In this document: piece by piece, positions 54,003 through 63,192 of the stretch
Layout: each line of letters begins with the position of its first letter
Position numbering within the stretch: the first letter of the stretch is position 1
From: Eggerthella sinensis
GTDB lineage: Bacteria; Actinomycetota; Coriobacteriia; Coriobacteriales; Eggerthellaceae
Length of the DNA stretch: 64,000 bases
Reading direction: 5' to 3'
NCBI RefSeq assembly: GCF_003339815.1
Contig: NZ_PPTT01000002.1
Span: 1 to 64,000 of the forward strand
Position numbers and translations under genes: made by a program
The notes under the pieces: generated by a model
Databases searched by the model: none
What the model was told of the DNA's origin: nothing
What the model saw: the letters and a program-made list of their open reading frames with translations, nothing else

Positions 54003-55055
54003 ATGGCCACGAAGATGCTTGAGAGCAGCGCTGTTTCCGCCTTCTGCGAGAGCGTCGCCGTCATGCACTCGGCCGGCATTCAGATGGACGAAGCCGTCTA
54101 CCTGCTGGGCGACAACATGGAGGACGCGGCGTTCAAGCGCGCGTGCGACGACGTGTACAAGGAACTCATCACCGGCAAGCCGCTGGCGCGCGCCATGCAA
54201 GATTCCGGCTGCTTCCCGTCCCATGTCGTGGACATGGTGGGCGCGGGCGAGCACGCGGGGCGCCTGGAAAACGTGCTGTGGAGCTTGTCGAAGTACTACG
54301 ACGAAGAAGACCGCCTGTACGCGAAGATCAAGAACGCCATCGCCTACCCCGCCGCGCTGCTGTGCGTGATGTCGGTCATTCTCCTGTTCACCGTCATCGT
54401 CATCCTGCCCGTGTTCGTGGACGTGTACCAGGGCCTTTCGGGCGATTTGACCGCCGGCTCGTTCGCGTACGTGAACGCGTCCATCGTCATCGGATGGATC
54501 GCGCTCGGCGTGACGCTGCTGTGCACCCTGCTCGTTTTGGTTGGCGTGCTGGCAAGCCGCACGCCGAACGGACGGCAGCGGCTCGTACGCCTCTTCGAGA
54601 AGATGCCCCTCACGCGCGGACCGCTGCGCCAAATGGCCATCAGCCGTTTCACCGCCGCGCTGGCCACCTTCGTGGCCGCCGGCGTGAACACCGATATCGC
54701 CATGGAGAAGGCGGTTGCCATGGTGGATCACGCGGGCCTGAAATCCCTGCTTGATCAGGCGCGCGACGAGATGATCGACCCGACCAAGGGCAAGAGCCTC
54801 GCCCAGGCCATCTTCGACAACAACGTGTTCGAGCCCATGTACGCGCGCATGCTCGTGGTGGGCACGCGCTCCGGAAGCATGGAGACGGTGCTGGCAAGCC
54901 TGTCCGACACGTTCTTCGACGACTCCATCGCCCGTATCGACGGCCTCATCGACAGCGTCGAACCCACCCTGGCCGCCTTCCTCACCGTGAGCGTGGGCGC
55001 TACGCTCATCGCCGTCATGCTCCCGCTCGTGGGCATCATGGGATCGATCGGCTAG
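54003..55055 (+). CDS. Type II secretion/type IV pilus inner-membrane platform protein (GspF/PilC family)
   Basis: 350 residues. Two GspF repeats are present: the first about 10-130 (FCESVAVMHSAGIQMDEAVY, then VVDMVGAGEHAGRLENVLWSL) and the second about 205-325 (RFTAALATFVAAGVNTDIAM, then RMLVVGTRSGSMETVLASL). Each is followed by hydrophobic spans (LLCVMSVILLFTVIVILPVFVDV; the C-terminal LTVSVGATLIAVMLPLVGI). Such proteins anchor the pilus motor at the membrane. It is shorter than the roughly 400-residue typical PilC. AAAGGAG precedes the ATG. It heads a tightly overlapping run of small membrane proteins ending with a PilT ATPase. Confidence 0.9.
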   Translation: MATKMLESSAVSAFCESVAVMHSAGIQMDEAVYLLGDNMEDAAFKRACDDVYKELITGKPLARAMQDSGCFPSHVVDMVGAGEHAGRLENVLWSLSKYYDEEDRLYAKIKNAIAYPAALLCVMSVILLFTVIVILPVFVDVYQGLSGDLTAGSFAYVNASIVIGWIALGVTLLCTLLVLVGVLASRTPNGRQRLVRLFEKMPLTRGPLRQMAISRFTAALATFVAAGVNTDIAMEKAVAMVDHAGLKSLLDQARDEMIDPTKGKSLAQAIFDNNVFEPMYARMLVVGTRSGSMETVLASLSDTFFDDSIARIDGLIDSVEPTLAAFLTVSVGATLIAVMLPLVGIMGSIG

Positions 55056-55058
55056 CCT

Positions 55059-55385
55059 ATGTACCACGAGCTCACCAAACAGGAGATCAGGAAGCGCACG
55101 TACAAGCGCATGGCGGGATTGTTCGCCATCGTGCTTGCCGTGGTGCTCATCTGGCTCGCTTCGAACGCCATCGGCGCTTCCCTGCGCGAGCAGGGCGAGC
55201 TTTCGGTGCGCAACGCCATCCTGAGCAGCGCGAAGCAATGCTGCGCCATCGAGGGGGCCTACCCTTCGTCGCTCGCGTACCTCGAGGAGAACTACGGCCT
55301 GGTTGTGAACCGCGCCGATTACGCGATCACCTACGAGGTGTTCGCCGATAACGTCATGCCGAACGTCGTGGTGTTGGCAAAATGA
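55059..55385 (+). CDS. Small pilus-operon membrane protein, pilin-like
   Basis: 108 residues with one N-terminal transmembrane helix (MAGLFAIVLAVVLIWLASNAI) after a basic leader, then a short soluble domain containing CCAIEGAYPSSLAYLEENYG, a pattern seen in minor pseudopilin-like proteins of clostridial and actinobacterial pilus operons. There is no canonical GFxxxE prepilin site. It starts 3 bp after the PilC-like stop with no ribosome site, and ends in a 4-bp ATGA overlap with the next gene, so it depends on coupled translation. Confidence 0.7.
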   Translation: MYHELTKQEIRKRTYKRMAGLFAIVLAVVLIWLASNAIGASLREQGELSVRNAILSSAKQCCAIEGAYPSSLAYLEENYGLVVNRADYAITYEVFADNVMPNVVVLAK

Positions 55386-55906
55386 GGACCGATATGGTGC
55401 AAACGCTGATCCGAGCAACGGGTTCCAACCGCAGCGCCGAAGCGCGCGGCGGCAAGGTGCGCGGCCGCATGTTCATCACGCTGCTGTTCGCCGTCATCGC
55501 GTTGTTCCTGCTCATCGCCTTGCTGGTGGGAACGAGCGCCTACCGCGCCGTCAACGACGTGCGCTCCTCGTCCGACAACACCCGCCTGGGCCTGTCGCTC
55601 ATCGCGAACTCCATCCGCGCCACCGACGAAACCGACGCCGTGGGCGTGGCCGACGGCCCGGAGGGACGTGCGCTCGTGCTGACCGAGCATCTGGAAAACG
55701 GCGACTACGAAACGCGCTTGTACGCGTACGAGGGCGCCATCGTTGAAGAATACACGCGCGCCGGCGCGGCGTTCACCCCCGAGAAGGCCCGCGAAATCGT
55801 GGCATCGAACACCTTCGACTTCACCTACGCCGACGGCCTGCTGACCGTGCACACCGAGCAGGGCTCCACCTCGGTTGCCCTGCGCAGCGTGCGAGGGGGT
55901 GTCTGA
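55382..55906 (+). CDS. DUF4860-like pilus-operon membrane protein
   Basis: 174 residues. A basic N-terminus and one transmembrane helix (MFITLLFAVIALFLLIALLVG, about 30-50) are followed by an extracytoplasmic domain (TRLGLSLIANSIRATDETDA, then RLYAYEGAIVEEYTRAG), resembling DUF4860 proteins found beside type IV pilus-like genes. It probably occupies a minor pilin or platform-associated role (inference). It overlaps its neighbours by 4 bp upstream and 1 bp downstream. Confidence 0.7.
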   Translation: MRTDMVQTLIRATGSNRSAEARGGKVRGRMFITLLFAVIALFLLIALLVGTSAYRAVNDVRSSSDNTRLGLSLIANSIRATDETDAVGVADGPEGRALVLTEHLENGDYETRLYAYEGAIVEEYTRAGAAFTPEKAREIVASNTFDFTYADGLLTVHTEQGSTSVALRSVRGGV

Positions 55907-56370
55907 TGGCTCTCGACCTCTCCCGCCTGCGCCGCTCTTCCGTACACGACCGCCGCCCGTGGCACGGCGCCGCGTTCATCGTGGAGTCGCTCGTGCTGCT
56001 CGTGTTCCTCATGGCCTCGCTCGCCGTGCTCATGCAGGTGATGGGCAACGCGCACGAGCGCGGCATCGAAGCCGATAAGCTGTCGAACGCCATCATCCTC
56101 GCGTCGAACGACGCCGAAACCTTCGCAGCCGACCCGACAACCGGCGATCGCACCGCCCAGTTCTCCCTGATGGACGGCGAGCTGGTTGAGCTGACGGGCG
56201 CGGAAGACGCCGCAAGCGGCGAGCAGTACGAAGTGGAGCGCACGGTGCAGCAGCATGCCGAGCAGGCGGGCACGCTCTACGAAGCGCACATCGAAGTGAG
56301 CAGCGGTGGCAACGCCGTGTACGAAGTGAACACGTCGCGCTACGTGTCGGGCGAGGAGGTGCAGCGATGA
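55906..56370 (+). CDS. Pseudopilin-like protein
   Basis: 154 residues. Near residue 20, HGAAFIVESLVLLVFLMASL resembles a type III/IV prepilin N-terminal helix, with a Glu four or five residues after a small-residue cleavage site, then ADKLSNAIILASNDAETFAA as the continuing helix and a small C-terminal domain. Processing would need a prepilin peptidase, which is not in this window. TGATG (1 bp) and ATGA (4 bp) overlaps tie it to the genes before and after. Confidence 0.7.
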   Translation: MALDLSRLRRSSVHDRRPWHGAAFIVESLVLLVFLMASLAVLMQVMGNAHERGIEADKLSNAIILASNDAETFAADPTTGDRTAQFSLMDGELVELTGAEDAASGEQYEVERTVQQHAEQAGTLYEAHIEVSSGGNAVYEVNTSRYVSGEEVQR

Positions 56371-56831
56371 GCGGCTCCAACAGCACGGTGCGCATCGGCC
56401 CCATCAGCCTGTTCACGCTGGTCATCATCTTATGTCTGGCCGTGATGGCCGTGCTGTCGGCCACGACGGCGCAGGCGACGTACACCGCCGCCGAGAAGCA
56501 GGCGCTGTTCACCGACGACACCTACGCCAACGAATCCGCCGCTCAAAGCGCGGTTGCCGCCATCGACGCGGCGCTTGCGTCCGTGCGCGACGCGGGCGGC
56601 GGGCTCGATGCCGCGCTTGCGGCCGTCGACAAGGCGCTGCCCACCGACGCGGCCAGCGCGCAGCGCGACGGAGCATCGGTGTTCTTGACCTTCACCACCC
56701 CTAGCGGGCGCACGCTCGATGTGGAACTGACCATCAAAGCGAACGCAACGTACGAGATCAGCCAATGGAAAGCAACAACGCAGTGGACGAACGACGGCCC
56801 GAGCACCATGCTGTGGCCGGGCGCCGCGTAG
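56367..56831 (+). CDS. Pilus-operon small membrane protein, pilin-like
   Basis: 154 residues. One N-terminal transmembrane helix (ISLFTLVIILCLAVMAVLSAT, about 13-33) follows a short leader. The rest is an Ala-rich helical region (SAAQSAVAAIDAALASVRDA) and a beta-rich end (TIKANATYEISQWKATTQW). No family was recognised; the size and location suggest a pilus minor subunit or assembly factor. The gene starts inside the stop of the preceding one and ends 19 bp before pilT. Confidence 0.65.
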   Translation: MSGSNSTVRIGPISLFTLVIILCLAVMAVLSATTAQATYTAAEKQALFTDDTYANESAAQSAVAAIDAALASVRDAGGGLDAALAAVDKALPTDAASAQRDGASVFLTFTTPSGRTLDVELTIKANATYEISQWKATTQWTNDGPSTMLWPGAA

Positions 56832-56850
56832 ACACGATAGGAGAAGCACG

Positions 56851-57924
56851 ATGAAACTGGAGCAGCTCTTGCAAGAGATGGTCGATGCGAAGGCATCCGA
56901 CGTCTTCATTATTGCGGGACTTCCCTTGGCGTACAGCGTGAGCGGCCGCCAGGTGCGCCTCGACTCGGCGCCGTTCAAGCCGGCCGACACCGAAGCGTTC
57001 GTCAGCGCCATCTACGAAGCCGCAGGCCGCAGCATGGCCCACTTCGTGGACAACGGCAACCACGACGAGGACTTCTCGTTCGCTGTGCCGGGCGTCGGGC
57101 GCTTCCGCGCCAACATCTTCCGCCAGCGCGGCTCGTTCGGCGCGGTCATCCGCGTTATCCCCTTCGGTCTACCCAATCCGGTGGAATATCACATCCCTGA
57201 CGAGGTGCTGCGCCTCAGCACGTTCCAGAAGGGGTTGGTGCTGGTCACCGGCCCGGCAGGTGCCGGCAAGTCCACCACGCTGGCCTGCATCATCGACCGC
57301 TTGAACCACGAGCGCACCGGCCACATCATCACGATGGAAGACCCCATCGAGTACGTGCACAAGCACGGCTCCTGCATCGTCACGCAGCGCGAAGTGCCCA
57401 CCGACGTGGCCTCGTACGGCGAAGCGCTGCGCTCGGCCATGCGCGAGAGCCCCGACGTCATCCTGCTGGGCGAAATGCGCGACCACGACACCATCGGCAC
57501 CGCGGTGACGGCCGCCGAAATGGCGCAGCTGCTGTTCTCCACGCTGCACACCACGGGCGCGGCCGGCACGGTGGACCGCATCGTCGACGCCTTCCCCGCC
57601 TCGCAGCAGCGCCAGATTCGCATTCAGCTGTCCATGGTGCTGCAGGCCATCGTGTCGCAGCAGCTCGTGCCCACCATCGACGGCGGCACGGCGCCGGCCT
57701 TCGAGATCATGATCACGAACACGGCTATCCGCAACCTCATCCGCGAGGAGAAGACGCACCAGCTGGACAGCGTGATTGCCGCCGGCAGCGCCGAGGGCAT
57801 GCGCACGATGGACCAGAGCCTGTTCGACCTCGTGAAGAGCGGGCGCGTGGCCAAGGAGATGGCGCTGCAGTACAGCATCCACCAGGAAGCGCTCGAAAAG
57901 CGCTTCGAAATGGAAGGCCTGTAA
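56851..57924 (+). CDS. pilT: Type IV pilus retraction-type ATPase (PilT)
   Basis: 357 residues, hexameric secretion ATPase. The N-terminal domain (LEQLLQEMVDAKASDVFIIA) matches PilT. The core has Walker A LVTGPAGAGKSTTLACIIDRLN, the Asp box ITMEDPIEYVH, Walker B VILLGEMRDHDTIGTAVTAAE and the His box LLFSTLHTTGAAGTVDRIVD. The C-terminal RNLIREEKTHQLDSVIAAG with GMRTMDQSLFDLVKSG is the PilT, not PilB, signature. The PilT-type AIRxLIRE motif (AIRNLIRE) is intact. AGGAGA precedes the ATG. No assembly ATPase PilB/GspE is seen in the window. Confidence 0.93.
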   Translation: MKLEQLLQEMVDAKASDVFIIAGLPLAYSVSGRQVRLDSAPFKPADTEAFVSAIYEAAGRSMAHFVDNGNHDEDFSFAVPGVGRFRANIFRQRGSFGAVIRVIPFGLPNPVEYHIPDEVLRLSTFQKGLVLVTGPAGAGKSTTLACIIDRLNHERTGHIITMEDPIEYVHKHGSCIVTQREVPTDVASYGEALRSAMRESPDVILLGEMRDHDTIGTAVTAAEMAQLLFSTLHTTGAAGTVDRIVDAFPASQQRQIRIQLSMVLQAIVSQQLVPTIDGGTAPAFEIMITNTAIRNLIREEKTHQLDSVIAAGSAEGMRTMDQSLFDLVKSGRVAKEMALQYSIHQEALEKRFEMEGL

Positions 57925-57965
57925 GCGCCACCCATGAGACGGCCCGCACGAAGGCACCACCCATG

Positions 57966-57995
57966 AAGCGGCCCGCCATCTGGCGGGCCGCTTTT
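57966..57995. terminator. Bidirectional terminator between pilT and the DUF2804 gene
   Basis: A perfect 13-bp stem (57966-57978 with 57981-57993; in practice an ATCT-type loop) with TTTT on the plus-strand side. It lies about 40 bp after the pilT stop. The minus-strand DUF2804 stop codon abuts the same hairpin. Confidence 0.8.
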
Positions 57996-59094
57996 AGTAT
58001 ACGTTGTGGATGACCTCGGCGGAGCCCAGCAGGTTCGCCACTTTGAACGTGCTACCGTCGTCGAGAACCACGAAGCCATCGAAGCGCCCGAACACCTGAT
58101 GCTGGTCGGTGCGGATCAGCTTGAAGTCCATCCAATCGGTGCGGTCGAGCAGCGGCGTGAACACGAGGTCGAGCCGCCCTTCGTCGTCGGTCATATGCCA
58201 CGGTTGCATGAGCTGCAGGCGATCGGCCGTCTTCTTCGCGTGCGCACCACCCGTCTTCTCGAGAATGCCGAAGTCGACGCGATGCAGCTTGTGCGCAACA
58301 CCGTTTACGAACACCATGTTCTCCGACGCGGCCGACGTGTCGCCGAAACCGTAGCCCAGGTTCAACCCGAAGCGATGCGCCTGCTCAGTGGGCTGCGAGC
58401 CGCCCTCGCCGTCCTGCCAGCCCTGCGCCACGGCCCAGTACCACGTGTTGTCGCGCGTCCACACGCCGCGGCCCCAATCGAGCAGGCCAAACGAGTCGCC
58501 AGGGCAGAACCCATGCACGAGCAGGCCCTTCTTGAAACTGCCCTGCGCGCGCATGGCGACGATCTTCTGGTTGTAGTAGAACGCAAGCGGGTCTTCGGCC
58601 CACGGCGTGGCGATGACCATGGAGTCCTGCGGCTCGTCGTCGAGCACGGCCTCGAACGTCAGATCGTCCGTGTCGTCGAAATCGGCGAACCATACCTTGA
58701 TGCGGCGCTGACCGCCTTCCACTTCGAAGCGGAACGACACGCGGTTGTTCTCGAACGTGGACACGCCCTCGGCGGACGAGGCGGGCAGCTTGAAGCGGCC
58801 GAGCGGAAGCGGCGTGATCACGCTGGCCGTATGCGAGGTTGCCTGGGCGAAGTCCATGACGGACGCCGAGATGAGCCCGACGTAGCCCATGTCGGCCAAC
58901 GTGAGGGCCACGGCGAATTCCCCGTCGTTGACCAGGTAGTAGTCCCATTCCTTGATGCGGTGCTTGGGCGCCTTGATGCGATCGCGATCGTACGTGCGCA
59001 CGAGCGACGTGGCCCACCCGCGCGCGGCAAGCGCCCCATCGAGATGATGCAGCGGACCCGAATCCAACCGGGTCTCGGCAGCAGAATCGCTCAC
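57994..59094 (-). CDS. DUF2804 family protein
   Basis: 366 residues, no signal or membrane segment. DUF2804-type features: PLHHLDGALAARGWATSLVRTYDR, then KEWDYYLVNDGEFAVALTLADMGY, VHGFCPGDSFGLLDWGRGVW (the conserved G-x-x-DWGRG), NTWYWAVAQGWQDG and the C-terminal DQHQVFGRFDGFVVLDDG. The fold resembles carotenoid/hydroxyneurosporene-synthase-like beta structures, but the function is unknown. It starts with GTG at 59094, preceded by GAGAGGA, in a GTGA overlap with mscS, so it is probably translated with it. Confidence 0.88.
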   Translation of the reverse strand: MSDSAAETRLDSGPLHHLDGALAARGWATSLVRTYDRDRIKAPKHRIKEWDYYLVNDGEFAVALTLADMGYVGLISASVMDFAQATSHTASVITPLPLGRFKLPASSAEGVSTFENNRVSFRFEVEGGQRRIKVWFADFDDTDDLTFEAVLDDEPQDSMVIATPWAEDPLAFYYNQKIVAMRAQGSFKKGLLVHGFCPGDSFGLLDWGRGVWTRDNTWYWAVAQGWQDGEGGSQPTEQAHRFGLNLGYGFGDTSAASENMVFVNGVAHKLHRVDFGILEKTGGAHAKKTADRLQLMQPWHMTDDEGRLDLVFTPLLDRTDWMDFKLIRTDQHQVFGRFDGFVVLDDGSTFKVANLLGSAEVIHNVY

Positions 59095-60053
59095 AGGTCC
59101 TCTCCCTTCACCGCGCGGAATGCATGCGCAACGCGGTTGCGCAGGTTCGACTTCGTCTTCTTCTTGCCGCTCGCCTTCTGTTTCGGGCGCGGTTTCTCCT
59201 TCGGCTTCGCCGTTTTGTTCTGCTCCTCTTCGGCAGCCTCCTGCTGCGCTTCCTCGAGCACCTGCTCGGCGCGCTGCGGCGCAGCGGGGCGCGTGAGCGG
59301 GGCTACGGCGCGCAGCACCGCGTCGGTCGCACGACCGATCGTGCGGCTGTCCGCCATGCTGAACGCGATAGTGCCCGCATAACCCTGGGCCGTGATCTCG
59401 GAGAACGTGAGCTTCGGCTCCTTCACCACCTTGCCCACCGCAGCGGCCGCCTCGCTCGCTTCGTGCTCGATGGCTTTCGCCACCTCGTCGAGGTGCTGGC
59501 CTTCGGTGGTGACCACGATGGACAGGCCCACCTGATTCGTGGGCGGCAGGTGCGTGAGCGCGGTCTTGCTGATGATGGAGTTCGGGATGAGCACCTCTTC
59601 GCCCGCGCTGTTCTTGATGGTGGTGTGGCGCCAGGTGATGTCCTTCACCACGCCTGTCGACGAGCCCACCTCGATGTTGTCGCCGGGCTTGATGATGCGC
59701 AGCAGGCTCACCTGCAAACCGCCGATGAGGTTCGACAGCGTGTCCTGGAAACCGAGCGAGATGGCGATACCGCCGATGCCGAGCGCGGTGATGGCGGCGC
59801 TCACGTCCACGCGGAAGCAGGTGGACAGCATGATGCACACGCCGGTGACCCAGATGGCCCCGCGGGCGATGTTGATGAAGATGGAGCTTGAGGGAAGATC
59901 CTTCTCCTCGTTGATTTCCAGCACGCGCCGAAGAAAACGCCTTGTCAGGCGTGCGATAACAGCGGTGATAGCCAAAATGACCACCGCTGAAAGCGCGGTG
60001 GTTATCCAGTCGTGGCGCACGAGGGCGTCGATGTATTTCTGAAGCTGTTCCAT
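59091..60053 (-). CDS. Small-conductance mechanosensitive channel (MscS family)
   Basis: 320 residues. Spans at about 19-38 and 66-88 are followed by the pore helix and beta domain: ALGIGGIAISLGFQDTLSNLIGGL (MscS signature), IIKPGDNIEVGSSTGVVKDITWRHTTIKNS and LIPNSIISKTALTH. The C-terminal 60 residues are a Lys/Glu/Gln-rich tail (EEAQQEAAEEEQNKTAKPKE). It releases solutes under membrane tension. It precedes the DUF2804 gene with a 4-bp overlap. Confidence 0.93.
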   Translation of the reverse strand: MEQLQKYIDALVRHDWITTALSAVVILAITAVIARLTRRFLRRVLEINEEKDLPSSSIFINIARGAIWVTGVCIMLSTCFRVDVSAAITALGIGGIAISLGFQDTLSNLIGGLQVSLLRIIKPGDNIEVGSSTGVVKDITWRHTTIKNSAGEEVLIPNSIISKTALTHLPPTNQVGLSIVVTTEGQHLDEVAKAIEHEASEAAAAVGKVVKEPKLTFSEITAQGYAGTIAFSMADSRTIGRATDAVLRAVAPLTRPAAPQRAEQVLEEAQQEAAEEEQNKTAKPKEKPRPKQKASGKKKTKSNLRNRVAHAFRAVKGEDL

Positions 60054-60102
60054 GCCGCTATCCTACCATGTTGTCTACGCCAGCGCCATGCGGCGGCGCA
60101 CC

Positions 60103-60648
60103 CTACCATGATGCTGGTTTCTCGGGGAAGTCCTCGTGAGTTTCCCACAAAACCATGCGCCCGCGGGTTCGGGTAGCGGGAACGTCAATCAACCGTTGGT
60201 TACGCGAGCCGCGCCATTTCAGATCGTAGGAATGCTGCGCCTGCACGAAGGGGCCGTCCACGAGCACGTCGGTCTGGTCGAGCAGGTCGCGTGCGGCCGC
60301 GTCGGGAATGCCGGCCTCGAGCTGCTCGTAGCGGTAACCCGAGTACGTCCACACGTTCAACCCCAGCTCACGCACCTGTCGGGCCAGTTCGGCGCACGCC
60401 ACGGCCTGCTCGAACGGCTCGCCGCCCGACACCGTGACGCCCTGCACGAGCTTGTTGGCCGCAATCTCGGCCACCACGTCGGCGATGGGCCGCACCGTGC
60501 CGCCCCCGCACGGCTGGCTCTCGGGGTTGTGGCACCCGGGACACCCATGCGAGCACCCTTGCACGAACACGGCATACCGAAGCCCCGGCCCATCGACGAT
60601 GGAGTCGGGGGCCGTGCCGAAGAGACGTATGGTGGTGGGAGCGGTCAT
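60103..60648 (-). CDS. nrdG: Anaerobic ribonucleoside-triphosphate reductase activating protein
   Basis: 181-residue radical SAM enzyme that installs the glycyl radical on NrdD. DSIVDGPGLRYAVFVQGCSHGCPGCHNPES holds the CxxxCxxC cluster site. VTVSGGEPFEQAVACAEL (GGEP) and NVWTYSGYRYEQL bind S-adenosylmethionine. VDGPFVQAQHSYDLKWRGSR and NQRLIDVPAT end the family core. The ATG at 60648 is chosen by homology with the usual N-terminus; a GTG 27 bp upstream is possible. It lies 114 bp after nrdD on the same strand. Confidence 0.95.
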   Translation of the reverse strand: MTAPTTIRLFGTAPDSIVDGPGLRYAVFVQGCSHGCPGCHNPESQPCGGGTVRPIADVVAEIAANKLVQGVTVSGGEPFEQAVACAELARQVRELGLNVWTYSGYRYEQLEAGIPDAAARDLLDQTDVLVDGPFVQAQHSYDLKWRGSRNQRLIDVPATRTRGRMVLWETHEDFPEKPASW

Positions 60649-60762
60649 GGGTGCGGGGCCTTTCGGGGTATACACGCTGCGCCCGTTCGTCCCGGGCGCA
60701 GCGCGCTATCGGCGCGAAGGAGGATGCAGGGATCTGCGCGCCTCCGTCGCGCCAAGAAGGGG

Positions 60763-63084
60763 TTACATCTGGTGCTTCACCCTATCGCCCTCTTCGGCGC
60801 GCTTGGCGTCGTTGAAGCGGTCGAGGGTGCCCACGAGGTAGCCGGTGATGCGGCGGATGCGCTCGAAGGACTGGCCGTGCTCTTCCTCGGTGCGGCCGCA
60901 CTTCGGGCACACGTCGCCGATGATGCCGTTGTAGCCGCACACGGGGTCGCGATCCACCGGGTGGTTCACCGAACCGTAGCCGATGCCGCTTTCCTTCATG
61001 TGGCGGATGACGGCCTCGAACGCCTCGAGGTTGTCGGTGGGGTCGCCGTCAAGCTCCACGTAGGAGATATGGCCCGCGTTCGTGAGCGCATGGTACGGCG
61101 CCTCGATCTCGATCTTGTCGAACGCGCTGATGTCGTAGTACACCGGCACGTGGAAGCCGTTCGTGTAGTAGTCGCGGTCGGTGACGCCCTCGATGGAGCC
61201 GTAGCGCTCGCGGTCCATGCGCACGAAGCGGCCCGACAGGCCCTCGGCCGGCGTGGCGATGAGGCCGTAGTTCAGCCCGCGCTCCTGCGACAGACGGTCG
61301 AGGTAGCTGCGCATATGGCCGATGATTTCCAGGCCCAGGTTCTGCGACGCCTTCGACTGGCCGTGATGCTGGCCCGTCAGCGCCACGAGCGCCTCGGCGA
61401 GGCCGATGAAGCCGAGCGACAGCGTACCGTGCTTGAGCACCTCGCGCTGCTCGTCGGTGGGCGACAGCTTCTCGGAGTCGATCCACACGCCCTGGCCCAT
61501 GAGGAACGGCGCGTTGTACACGTGCTTGCGCGCCTGAATCTCGAAGCGCTCGTCAAGCTGCCCCACCGCCAGCGCCAGCTTCGCGTCGAGCAGGTCGAAG
61601 AACAGGTCGAGGTCGCCCTTCGAGCGGATGGCGAGGCGCGGCAGGTTGATGGACGTGAAGCTGAGGTTGCCGCGGCCGGGCGCGATCTCGCGATCGGGAT
61701 CGAACACGTTGCCCATGACGCGCGTGCGGCAGCCCATGTAGGCGATTTCCGTCTCGGGCGTGCCCTTGTAGTACTGCGCGTTGAACGGCGCGTCGATGAA
61801 GCTGAAGTTGGGGAACAGACGCTTGGCGGAGCAGCGCATACCCAGCTTGAACAGGTCGTAGTTCGGGTCCTCGGGGTTGTAGTTCACGCCTTCCTTCACG
61901 CGGAAAATCTGCACGGGGAAGATGGGCGTCTCGCCGGAGCCGAGGCCTTCCTCGGTGGCCAGCAGCATGTTCTTCACCACCATGCGACCCTCGGGGCTCG
62001 TGTCCATGCCGTAGTTCACCGAGCTGAACGGCGTCTGCGCGCCGGCGCGGCTGTGCATGGTGTTCAGGTTGTGGATGAGCGCTTCCATGGCCTGGAACGT
62101 GGCGCGATCGGTGTCGGCCAGGGCGTTCTTCGCGGCGTAGGCCACGGCCTTGTCGGCGACAGCCTCCTCGGCGCCGGCCTCCACGAGCGCCACGCGCACG
62201 GCGGCCTCGAAGCCCGCGTCCATGGTGAGGCTAGCCCACACGCCCGTCTCGGCCTCGATGCGCACGAGCGCGTCCTGCGCGAACGTGCGCGCATCCTCGA
62301 TGTCGGTGAGCAGGTCCACGGCTTCGGCCAGGTGCTTCTTGTACAGGCGGCGGTACGTCTTGCGCACGCCTTCGGCCAGACCGTAGTCGAAGTCGCAGAT
62401 GGCCTGACCGCCGTGCTGGTCGTTCTGGTTCGACTGGATGGCGATGCAGGCGAGCGCCGCGTAGCTGGCGATGTCGTTCGGCTCGCGCAGCACGCCATGG
62501 CCCGTGGAGAAGCCGCCCTTGAACAGCTTCGACAGCTCGATCTGGCAGCACGTGGTGGTGAGCGTGTAGAAGTCCATGTCGTGGATATGGATGTCGCCCT
62601 CGCGATGGGCGCGCGCGTACTTCGGATCGATGACGCACATCTCGTAGAACTGCTTGGCCGACTCGGAGCCGTACTTGAGCATGGTGCCCATGGCGGTGTC
62701 GGCGTCGATGTTGGCGTTCTCGCGCTTCATGTCGGAGTCGGACGCCTTCGAGAACGTGATGTCCTTGAGCGTCTGGATGAGGCGGCTGTTCACGTCGCGC
62801 GAACGGCTGCGCTCGGCGCGGTACAGGATGTAGGACTTGGCCGTCTGCACGAAGCCGGACTCGATGAGCGTCTCCTCCACGAGGTCCTGCACGCCCTCGA
62901 CCGTGGGCACGCCCTCGATGGCGCCGCTGTTCAGCTTCTCCACCACCTGCTGCGCGATCTCTTCGGCAGCGGTGCGATCCTGCATGGCTCCGCATGCCTG
63001 GAACGCGCGCTCCACCGCCTCGGCGATTTTGTTCTGGCTGAATTCCGCCGTGCGGCCGTCGCGCTTGATGATGGTCGTGACCAT
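60763..63084 (-). CDS. nrdD: Anaerobic (class III) ribonucleoside-triphosphate reductase
   Basis: 773 residues. The N-terminal ATP-cone (VTTIIKRDGRTAEFSQNKIAEAVERAF) is the allosteric domain. The catalytic barrel includes EGDIHIHDMDFYTLTTTCCQ and the NMLLATEEGLGSGETPIFPV region. Near the C-terminus a zinc site (DPVCGYNGIIGD, then CPKCGRTEEE) precedes the glycyl-radical loop RRITGYLVGTLDRFNDAKRAEE. It reduces NTPs to dNTPs in strictly anaerobic growth, using formate as reductant in known members. The ATG at 63084 follows GAGAGGA. Two NrdR-like boxes lie upstream. Confidence 0.97.
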   Translation of the reverse strand: MVTTIIKRDGRTAEFSQNKIAEAVERAFQACGAMQDRTAAEEIAQQVVEKLNSGAIEGVPTVEGVQDLVEETLIESGFVQTAKSYILYRAERSRSRDVNSRLIQTLKDITFSKASDSDMKRENANIDADTAMGTMLKYGSESAKQFYEMCVIDPKYARAHREGDIHIHDMDFYTLTTTCCQIELSKLFKGGFSTGHGVLREPNDIASYAALACIAIQSNQNDQHGGQAICDFDYGLAEGVRKTYRRLYKKHLAEAVDLLTDIEDARTFAQDALVRIEAETGVWASLTMDAGFEAAVRVALVEAGAEEAVADKAVAYAAKNALADTDRATFQAMEALIHNLNTMHSRAGAQTPFSSVNYGMDTSPEGRMVVKNMLLATEEGLGSGETPIFPVQIFRVKEGVNYNPEDPNYDLFKLGMRCSAKRLFPNFSFIDAPFNAQYYKGTPETEIAYMGCRTRVMGNVFDPDREIAPGRGNLSFTSINLPRLAIRSKGDLDLFFDLLDAKLALAVGQLDERFEIQARKHVYNAPFLMGQGVWIDSEKLSPTDEQREVLKHGTLSLGFIGLAEALVALTGQHHGQSKASQNLGLEIIGHMRSYLDRLSQERGLNYGLIATPAEGLSGRFVRMDRERYGSIEGVTDRDYYTNGFHVPVYYDISAFDKIEIEAPYHALTNAGHISYVELDGDPTDNLEAFEAVIRHMKESGIGYGSVNHPVDRDPVCGYNGIIGDVCPKCGRTEEEHGQSFERIRRITGYLVGTLDRFNDAKRAEEGDRVKHQM

Positions 63085-63192
63085 ACTGTGAGTCCTCTCT
63101 GCGTACTTCTTCGATTTCGTCGTTTTTACCGTGCGAGCTGTGGTTTCGCTTGGTTTATGCGCAGTGTTTCCACACGATCTGCGCCTTGTTTT

